This document shows positions 55,713-61,811 of a stretch of 64,000 bases of DNA, piece after piece. Origin of the DNA: Couchioplanes caeruleus. GTDB lineage: Bacteria; Actinomycetota; Actinomycetes; Mycobacteriales; Micromonosporaceae. Below the pieces are notes generated by a model, which made no database searches, was not told the DNA's origin, and was given only the letters and a program-made list of their open reading frames with translations. The translations under genes were made by a program, and so were the position numbers. Every line of letters starts with the position of its first letter. Position 1 is the stretch's first letter. Location of the stretch: NCBI RefSeq assembly GCF_003751945.1, contig NZ_RJKL01000001.1, forward strand, positions 7,334,501-7,398,500. The letters run 5' to 3'.

Positions 55713-56042
55713 ATGCATGAACTGTCGATCGCTCGGAGCATCGTCGAGACGGTGTGCGAGCGGGCCGGTGACCGGCCGGTCCACACCGTCACGGTCCGGG
55801 TCGGAGCATTGACCGCGGTGGTGCCGGACGCCCTGCGGTTCTGTTTCGCCCTCGCCGTCGAGGGCACCGTCGCCGACGGCGCCCGGCTCGCCGTCGAGCA
55901 CCGCCCCGGCACCCTGCGCTGCCGACGGTGCGGGACCGACGCCCGGATCGACGACCCGATCCTGCTGTGCCCGTGCGGCAGCGCCGACGTGGCGGTCATA
56001 GCCGGCCGGGAGCTGCAGATCGTCTCGATGGAAGTGGGCTGA
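55713..56042 (+). CDS. hypA: Hydrogenase nickel-insertion protein HypA
   Basis: A 109-residue nickel and zinc protein. The nickel site MHELSIA (Met1, His2, Glu3) is at the N-terminus, which fixes the start. The zinc ribbon is CRRCGT and, about 22 residues on, CPCGS; the second pair has CPC rather than the usual CPxC, so one Cys spacing is shortened. It is followed three bases later by hypB. The pair is on the strand opposite to all other hydrogenase genes. Confidence 0.95.
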   Translation: MHELSIARSIVETVCERAGDRPVHTVTVRVGALTAVVPDALRFCFALAVEGTVADGARLAVEHRPGTLRCRRCGTDARIDDPILLCPCGSADVAVIAGRELQIVSMEVG

Positions 56043-56045
56043 GCC

Positions 56046-56855
56046 ATGTGTGCGACCTGTGGATGCGGCGACCATCATCACCAGCACCCCGCCACCGAGA
56101 CGGTCACCCTCGAGGAGAAGGTGCTGGCCAAGAACGACGCGCTCGCCGAGCGGGTACGCAACCGGTTGGCGGAGCGCGGCATCATCGCGGTGAACCTGAT
56201 GAGCTCGCCCGGCTCGGGCAAGACCACCCTGCTCGAACGAACCATCCGCGAGCTGGACGGACGCCGACCGATCGCCGTCGTCGAGGGGGACCAGGAGACG
56301 CCGCTGGACGCGGACCGGATCAGGCGGACCGGCTGTGCCGTGGTGCAGGTGAACACCGGCGCCGGCTGCCACCTCGACGCCGCGATGATGAACGACGCGC
56401 TGGACGCGCTGGACCCGGCCACTGGCTCGCTCCTGTTCGTGGAGAACGTCGGCAACCTGATCTGCCCCGCGCTGTTCGACCTCGGCGAGGGCGACAAGGT
56501 GGTGATCATCTCGGTGACCGAGGGAACCGACAAACCGCTCAAGTACCCGTACATGTTCCGGGCGGCGGATCTGGTCCTGATCAACAAGATCGATCTGCTG
56601 CCGTACGTCGACTTCGACCTCGACGCATGTCGCCGGCACATCGCCGCGGTCAATCCCGGCGCCCGGGTACTCACCCTCTCCGCCACGCGGGGCGACAACC
56701 TCGCCTCGTGGTACGCATGGCTCGCCGGCCCGACCGACAGGCGAGGCTCGGCTTGGGCCGGCGGCGCCAGACCTGATACAGGCCCGCACCGGACGTCGTA
56801 CGGAACACCCGCAGCACCCGGTCGGCCCGGACATAGCTCGAGATCTGTGCGGTGA
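56046..56855 (+). CDS. hypB: Hydrogenase nickel-insertion GTPase HypB
   Basis: A 269-residue GTPase that delivers nickel with HypA. N-terminal metal site MCATCGCGDHHHQH, P-loop MSSPGSGKTTLLER, switch segments VVEGDQETPLDADRI and VQVNTGAGCHLDA, FVENVGNLICPA, and base-recognition INKIDLL. The conserved fold ends near residue 229 (WYAWLAG); the last 40 residues are Pro/Gly/Ser-rich, unlike other HypB, and overlap the 3' end of the convergent gene by 185 bases. Confidence 0.95.
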   Translation: MCATCGCGDHHHQHPATETVTLEEKVLAKNDALAERVRNRLAERGIIAVNLMSSPGSGKTTLLERTIRELDGRRPIAVVEGDQETPLDADRIRRTGCAVVQVNTGAGCHLDAAMMNDALDALDPATGSLLFVENVGNLICPALFDLGEGDKVVIISVTEGTDKPLKYPYMFRAADLVLINKIDLLPYVDFDLDACRRHIAAVNPGARVLTLSATRGDNLASWYAWLAGPTDRRGSAWAGGARPDTGPHRTSYGTPAAPGRPGHSSRSVR

Positions 56856-57324
56856 CATCCTGCAGGGCGGCCGACGCGGTGACCACCACGGGCAGGCTGC
56901 CGGCGTCCATGAACTCCTCGAGCACGGCGGCGTGCCGGTGGGTGTCCGCTCTGTGGTGCCCGACCCGCACCGCGACCACGTCGTGGCGGGGCAGCCGGCC
57001 GCGGAGTCCGGTGATGACGGGGTTGTGCTCGGGGTGCGCGCCCGACTGAGATCCGTAGACCACCAGCAGCTCGTCGGCGACGGCGAGCTCGGCCAGGCGG
57101 GCCACCACGGCGTCGGCGTCGGCGTCGGCGTCGCGAAGCACCGCCACGGTCGTGGTCGGGCCGGGGTGTGCCGCATCGAGCTCCTCCTGCGTCCGCCACC
57201 ACGCGGTCTCGGGCTCACGCACGACCTGCGCCGGTGCCGGCGGCTCCACCAGCGACCGGGACTCGTGCCACCATTCCCGGATCCGCCGGACGGGCGACCT
57301 GCGCAGAGAAGTTCGTTGCCACAT
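56671..57324 (-). CDS. Unknown protein of the hydrogenase locus
   Basis: A 217-residue protein. Residues 1-45 are basic and aromatic (RRIREWWHESRSLVE, WWRTQEELDAA); residues 50-185 form an alpha-beta fold (TTVAVLRDADADADAVVARL; DELLVVYGSQ; HDVVAVRVGHHRADTHRHAA; LPVVVTASAALQDVTAQISS; RVFRTTSGAGLYQVW). The His-rich HHRADTHRHA could bind metal. The last 30 residues are Arg-rich and antisense to hypB. AAGGTGG lies seven bases before ATG 57324. It is the third gene downstream of hhyS on the same strand. I do not recognise the family. Confidence 0.7.
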   Translation of the reverse strand: MWQRTSLRRSPVRRIREWWHESRSLVEPPAPAQVVREPETAWWRTQEELDAAHPGPTTTVAVLRDADADADAVVARLAELAVADELLVVYGSQSGAHPEHNPVITGLRGRLPRHDVVAVRVGHHRADTHRHAAVLEEFMDAGSLPVVVTASAALQDVTAQISSYVRADRVLRVFRTTSGAGLYQVWRRRPKPSLACRSGRRAMRTTRRGCRPAWRRG

Positions 57325-57524
57325 CACGATGCCACCTTATGAGTCGCTGCCTCCGGCCCTTGTGGACGCGGTGACCAGCCTGCCCGAGGCGTCCGAGACG
57401 CCACCAGACCCAAGCGTGTCCGTACATATGTGGCACCGCAGCCCGCCGCGGTCGAACGCAAAACGCCTGGTCACAGTGGGAGTCGGACACTTGTGTCCGG
57501 CCGCCGCCCGTGACCCCGGTACGC

Positions 57525-58037
57525 CTATCGGGTGATCGGCCCGCCGGGCCGTACCGACACCTGCAGCAGCGGCAGCGCGGGGGTCGGCGCCTCCACGACG
57601 ACGTCGGTCACCTCGGGGGCCGCCTGCATGACGATCGATTCGATCCGGTGCACCACCGCCTGCCGGGACGACGGACAGCCGCCGCCGGCGGGCAGGCGTA
57701 CGCGTACCACTCCGGCCTCGTCGACGCCCAGGTATTCCAGCCCGGGATCCCGCAGCCGCTCCAGGGCGCGCCGGATCCGGGTGCCGGTGTCCATCGGATG
57801 GAGGTCGTGCACCAGCAGCAGGCTCTCCACCAGCGGATCGGCGCAGAGATCCTCGAGCTGGTCCGCGCCGAGCCCTGCCGCGATCCGGGTCAGCCCGGCG
57901 CCGTAGAGCTGCACCAGGCAGCGGATCAGCTCCTCGGCGAGGTCGGCCGCGCGCCGATCGGGCCGCCCGCGCAACTCCGCCAGGAGCTGGTCGATACGCT
58001 CCGCGGCCGCCTCGGGTGCCGTCCTCGTGATCTCCAC
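57525..58037 (-). CDS. NifU-like (NFU-domain) protein paired with HhyS
   Basis: A 170-residue protein. Residues 1-85 are helical (ERIDQLLAELRG; LAEELIRCLVQLYGAGLTRI); residues 90-165 resemble the NifU C-terminal Fe-S scaffold (LEYLGVDEAGVVRVRLPAGG then GCPSSRQAVVHRIESIV). The usual CxxCPSS motif has only its second Cys: the first is Gly. It may therefore bind a cluster only as part of a complex, or have another role. Starts three bases after the hhyS stop, so the two are co-translated; Fe-S delivery to HhyS is the likely job. Confidence 0.85.
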   Translation of the reverse strand: MEITRTAPEAAAERIDQLLAELRGRPDRRAADLAEELIRCLVQLYGAGLTRIAAGLGADQLEDLCADPLVESLLLVHDLHPMDTGTRIRRALERLRDPGLEYLGVDEAGVVRVRLPAGGGCPSSRQAVVHRIESIVMQAAPEVTDVVVEAPTPALPLLQVSVRPGGPITR

Positions 58038-58040
58038 GGC

Positions 58041-59030
58041 TCAGGTCGCCGGCATCCGTACGGTGAAGCCGCGAAGCGTCCGCACGACCGGCGCGTAAGT
58101 CTCACCGGACGGCACAGCACCGGCCGCCGGCACTTCCATGAAGGGCATGAACTTGTCGGGAAACCCGGGCATGGTGCATCCGATGCAGATCCCGCCCACG
58201 TTCGGACAGCCGCCGACCCCGTTGATCCACCCTCGTTTCGCGACGTTGCACCGCACCACCTGACCCCAGCACCCCACCTTGACGAGGCAGTTCGACGACC
58301 CGTACCCGGTCGCGAAGTCGCTCTGGTCGTAGGCGGAGGCCCGGTCGCACCCGGAGTGCACGGTCGCCTCGAACAACCAGCGCGGCCGCAACGCCTCGTC
58401 GAGCGGGATCGTCCGAGCCTGCCCGCTGATCTGGTAGAGCAGGTGGAGGATGGTCTCGGACAGGTTGTCCGGGTGGGTCGGGCAACCCGGCACGCAGACC
58501 AGCGGCAACCCGGTCTTGGACTTCCACTCCCAGCCGAGGTGGTCCGGGACGCCCATCGCGCCGGTGGGGTTGCCGGCCATCGCATGGATGCCGCCGTACG
58601 CCGCGCAGGTGCCGACCGCCATCACCGCCGTCGCCTTCGGCGCCAGCCGGTCCAGCCACTCGGTGGTGGTGATGGGCTGCTCGGTCCGCGGATCGGTGCC
58701 GAACCCGCTCCAGTAACCCTGCTCCTTGTTGTTCTCGTCCGGCACGGACCCCTCGACGATCAGGATGAACGGCTCCAGCTCGCCGCGGTCGGCGCGATGG
58801 AACCATTCGATGAAGCTGTCGGCGCTACCGTCCGGGCCGTTCTCGAACCCGAAGAACGGCCAGTGCAGCGCGATCCGCGGAAGGCCCGGTAGGGCACCCA
58901 GCACGAGATCCTCGATGCTGGGCTGGGTCGCCGCAGTCAACGCCACCGACTCGCCGTCGCAGCTCAGACCGCCGTTCATCCAGAGGACGTGTAATACCTG
59001 CTCATCGCCGTCGAGGGGTGAGACGTTCAC
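58041..59030 (-). CDS. hhyS: Group 1h [NiFe] hydrogenase small subunit
   Basis: Carries the Fe-S relay from the active site. 329 residues, no Tat signal, as expected for this group. Cluster residues: LSCDGES (Cys24), GTCAAYGG, VPGCPTHPDN, HSGCDR, CLVKVGCWGQVVRC, GGCPNVGGICIGCTMPGFPD. The position that is the second Cys in ordinary small subunits, and Asp in characterised group 1h enzymes, is Glu27 here. GTG at 59030 starts the family match. It heads a minus-strand operon with the NifU-like and unknown genes, and is divergent from an HTH regulator. Confidence 0.97.
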   Translation of the reverse strand: MNVSPLDGDEQVLHVLWMNGGLSCDGESVALTAATQPSIEDLVLGALPGLPRIALHWPFFGFENGPDGSADSFIEWFHRADRGELEPFILIVEGSVPDENNKEQGYWSGFGTDPRTEQPITTTEWLDRLAPKATAVMAVGTCAAYGGIHAMAGNPTGAMGVPDHLGWEWKSKTGLPLVCVPGCPTHPDNLSETILHLLYQISGQARTIPLDEALRPRWLFEATVHSGCDRASAYDQSDFATGYGSSNCLVKVGCWGQVVRCNVAKRGWINGVGGCPNVGGICIGCTMPGFPDKFMPFMEVPAAGAVPSGETYAPVVRTLRGFTVRMPAT

Positions 59031-59125
59031 GAGCCGTCACCGTCCGATCCAGGTGCGACTGGGGACTCAGGCGGTTCAGTATTCGGTCGAGGCCAGCCTA
59101 TTTCGCGGATCCGGCGGTGGACGTC

Positions 59126-59137
59126 ACCCGATCGGGT
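59126..59137. promoter_or_regulatory. Perfect 12-base palindrome in the hhyS/regulator intergenic region
   Basis: ACCCGATCGGGT lies 96 bases upstream of hhyS and 61 bases upstream of the divergent HTH gene. A dimeric regulator could use it as operator for both. Only one copy is seen. Confidence 0.45.
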
Positions 59138-59197
59138 ACGAGATACATCCGTAAGCTCTTTCCGATGGCCACATCGGATCCTGGGTAAGGAGGCAAG

Positions 59198-59818
59198 ATG
59201 TCGCCGTCTCCGGGGTTGGGCGAGGAAGACATCGAGGTCTTGCCGGTCGTGGTGGTCTCCCAGACGTTCCGGGCGCGCCCCTCCGCGCTGCCCGACATTC
59301 GTGACCTCTTCCGCCGACAGCTCACCGCTAGTCCGGTGTCCGACGAGGACGTCCGCACGCTGTGCGACCGGGTCGCCGACGTCCTCCTGGAGGTTGCCGG
59401 CACGAATGGCGCCATTCAGATCTCATTGCGGATCTTTCCCACGTCGGCGGAGGTGGACGTGCTCATGGCCCTGGACCGCGAGCCGGTGCCCGGCCGTGGG
59501 ACCACTCCGGCGCTGCGCCCCGGCGATCCGACCGGGGTCGGCACCGATCCGGTGCCCGACCGCGGAGCCCCGATCGCGCAATCGCGGCCCGAGTCCAAGC
59601 CACCGCTCGCCATGCCGGCCCCGAAGAGGGCCGAAGGGTCCTTCGCCACCTGGCTCTCCGCCAGGCTGCGAGCCGAGGGCATGTCCATGGAAATGGCGGC
59701 TCGCGCACTGCAGGTGTCGACGAAGACGATCAGCCGCTGGGTCAGCGGCACCACCGAACCCCGCCTCCGCGACCTCTACCGGATCCGCCACGTCTTCGGC
59801 GAACCCCCGCTCCACTGA
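59198..59818 (+). CDS. HTH-domain protein divergent from the hydrogenase operon (candidate regulator)
   Basis: A 206-residue protein. Residues about 15-85 (VVVVSQTFRARPSALPDIRD; LCDRVADVLLEVAGTNGAIQ; EVDVLMALD) resemble the first half of a HATPase anti-sigma-type domain but lack its ATP-binding N, G1 and G2 boxes. A Pro-rich linker leads to a helix-turn-helix at about 148-200 (SFATWLSARLRAEGMSMEMA; LQVSTKTISRWVSGTTEPRL). AAGGAGG precedes the ATG. Its position suggests control of hhyS; no experiment is implied. Confidence 0.75.
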   Translation: MSPSPGLGEEDIEVLPVVVVSQTFRARPSALPDIRDLFRRQLTASPVSDEDVRTLCDRVADVLLEVAGTNGAIQISLRIFPTSAEVDVLMALDREPVPGRGTTPALRPGDPTGVGTDPVPDRGAPIAQSRPESKPPLAMPAPKRAEGSFATWLSARLRAEGMSMEMAARALQVSTKTISRWVSGTTEPRLRDLYRIRHVFGEPPLH

Positions 59819-59923
59819 GCCCTGGCACGCGTCGTGGCCGGCGTCGCTGCATTCCGACTACGCCGCGGACGACAAAACCCCCGATATAGCCGAGGGGCGT
59901 CGCTCTTCGCCGACCCTCGCGGC

Positions 59924-59953
59924 GCGGCAGCCGGACTCAGGTCCGGCTGCCGC
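59924..59953. terminator. Terminator hairpin between convergent genes
   Basis: Perfect 13-bp stem (GCGGCAGCCGGAC / GTCCGGCTGCCGC) with a TCAG loop, 105 bases after the HTH gene and 85 before the end of the MBL-fold gene on the other strand. Confidence 0.75.
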
Positions 59954-60037
59954 TTCCGGTCTGCGGCGCTGGGGATGGTGACCCGCTCACCATCGTGGCG
60001 GCGGCCGGCAACGGGAGGCCGCCGGGGTTGCCGACCC

Positions 60038-60916
60038 TCACGGTTCCCAGCAGATGACGAAGTCGGCGTAGGGGTGTCGGCCGGTCCGCCCGTCCACCTC
60101 GTCGATGGCTGCGCGGACGTCACGCAGCCGCCGAGGGCTCATCTGCAGCGGCGGCTCGTCGGGCTGGTAGGTGGTGCGGATCGGGTAGTCGACGCCGGGC
60201 GTGGTGGTCATCTCGATGTGGCAGCCGAGGACGTGGCTGACCGCGCGCGTCTCGGTGAACCGCACGAGCCGGTCGATCGTGTCGCGGAAGGCCGCCCAGT
60301 CCTGCACGTACAGGCGTCCGGGATAGACGGTGTCACCGGTGAACAGGAAGCCGGTGAAAGCGTCGTAGAAGGTCACCGCCGCCTCGTGGTGGCCGGGGCT
60401 GGCCAGGCATTCCAACACCCGTCCGCCCAGGTCAAGTGTGGTCACCCGGTCCAGATCGGCGCCCAGTCCGAGGTACGCCCACGCCGTGGCGCGGTCGGCC
60501 CCCACGACGACGGTGTCCGGCCGGCCGGCGAACTGCCCGTCGCCGGCGACGTGGTCGCCGTGGGCGTGCGTGTGCAGGACCAGCAGCTCATACCGGTCGC
60601 GGGGGTGTGCGGCCAGCCACCGCCCCACCAGGTCGTCGACGGTACGGCGCAACGGGAAGAACTCCGCGGCGGCGGTGGCCCCGGTGTCGAGCAGGACGGC
60701 ACGGTCGTTGCCGAACAGCAGGAACAGGAAGGGCGCCTCGCAGTGGACCGCCATGTTCTGTCGCAGGATGAGGGTGTGGGCGTCGTACGCGTGCACCTGG
60801 ATGTCGGGGTCGGTGTTGTGCTTGGCCGACTCCGAGCCGTGGATCCACCGCACGTCGAGGCTGCGCCCCTGCGAGGGTGCCGCGGTGAAGTCGATCGGGT
60901 GCGTGCCTCCGGTCAT
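60038..60916 (-). CDS. Metallo-beta-lactamase-fold hydrolase
   Basis: A 292-residue enzyme with the metal signature HTHAHGDH (about residue 113-120), later ligands in SPGHHEAAV and FTGDTVYPGRL, and VLGCHIEM. It belongs to the glyoxalase II/MBL superfamily; the substrate is not evident. GGGAGG four bases before ATG 60916 fixes the start. Not obviously part of the hydrogenase locus. Confidence 0.9.
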   Translation of the reverse strand: MTGGTHPIDFTAAPSQGRSLDVRWIHGSESAKHNTDPDIQVHAYDAHTLILRQNMAVHCEAPFLFLLFGNDRAVLLDTGATAAAEFFPLRRTVDDLVGRWLAAHPRDRYELLVLHTHAHGDHVAGDGQFAGRPDTVVVGADRATAWAYLGLGADLDRVTTLDLGGRVLECLASPGHHEAAVTFYDAFTGFLFTGDTVYPGRLYVQDWAAFRDTIDRLVRFTETRAVSHVLGCHIEMTTTPGVDYPIRTTYQPDEPPLQMSPRRLRDVRAAIDEVDGRTGRHPYADFVICWEP

Positions 60917-61034
60917 GACGCCTCCCACGAGCGTCGTCTTTGCGGACCGGGTACGGCGCATCTCGTCCGGGGAAGACGATCATCCGTCTCCGACGGGAAA
61001 AGTAGCAAGCCGTCCCTCCCCTCGCAACAGGCGG

Positions 61035-61517
61035 TCACGGCGCCAGCGTGCCGGCCTCGGTCTGCTCGGGAGTCCCGGCCTGCCAGTCCTTGGCGTCGCG
61101 CCGCACCATCGCCCAGGCCACCACGATGAACACGCCGGCGAGCATGGGCAGGAACGGCACCACCGTCACGCCGAGCAGGCCGTACGGCACCACCGCGGTG
61201 AACTCCCAGACGGTGGCGAGAACCAGGGTGACGCCGGCCGCCCAGTGCCAACCACGCCGGGCGGCCAGGACGGGCGTCGCCGTCGCGGCGGCGAGGTGGA
61301 TCAGGAAGCCCACCAGGTAGTACCCGTACGGGACCGCGTCCCACCAGTCGTCGCCGCCCTCCTGGTACCGCTTGATCGCCTCCGTGCGGTATTCCAGGAA
61401 GTACGGGTCAAGGTAGTCGGTCGGCCACCACGGCAGGATCAACAAGCTGGCCCAGACCACGCCGACGGCCAGCCAGGCCAGCGTCCGCGCGCGACGGGCA
61501 CCGTTCGACAGGAACAC
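61035..61517 (-). CDS. Membrane protein of unknown function
   Basis: A 160-residue protein with four transmembrane helices (LAWLAVGVVWASLLILPWW; YLVGFLIHLAAATATPVLA; AAGVTLVLATVWEFTAVVPY; VPFLPMLAGVFIVVAWAMV) and an extracellular aromatic loop after the first. GTG at 61517 is favoured because GGAGGTGG precedes it; GTG at 61535 adds six residues. Not recognised. Confidence 0.65.
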   Translation of the reverse strand: MFLSNGARRARTLAWLAVGVVWASLLILPWWPTDYLDPYFLEYRTEAIKRYQEGGDDWWDAVPYGYYLVGFLIHLAAATATPVLAARRGWHWAAGVTLVLATVWEFTAVVPYGLLGVTVVPFLPMLAGVFIVVAWAMVRRDAKDWQAGTPEQTEAGTLAP

Positions 61518-61811
61518 GCGCCACCTCCACTGCACCGGAGACTACCGACGGACAGCCGCCTCTCGATCCGCCGAGCGGCAACCTTTACGAAAGCCTCACA
61601 TGGCTCAGGTGATCCGATGTCACGGGTCGCGCGGCGCGACGACCGGCTTCGCAGAATCTCCCCATCATGCACACAATGGCGCGGATACGGCCAGACGCTC
61701 CACATGAGACATGCGTCATTGAACGCGTTCAAGTCACTTCCGTAGGCTTCCCGCGCGGGGCGGACCGCCCTCGAGAACCGCGATCGCATCAAGAGAGGTG
61801 GTAGGGAAGCG

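Noticed and set aside
53613-59030. Classification as a group 2a (Huc-type) uptake hydrogenase
   Set aside because: The small subunit has CDGE rather than a full CxxC, and the locus carries DUF5947, DUF6084 and NifU-like companions; these features point to group 1h.
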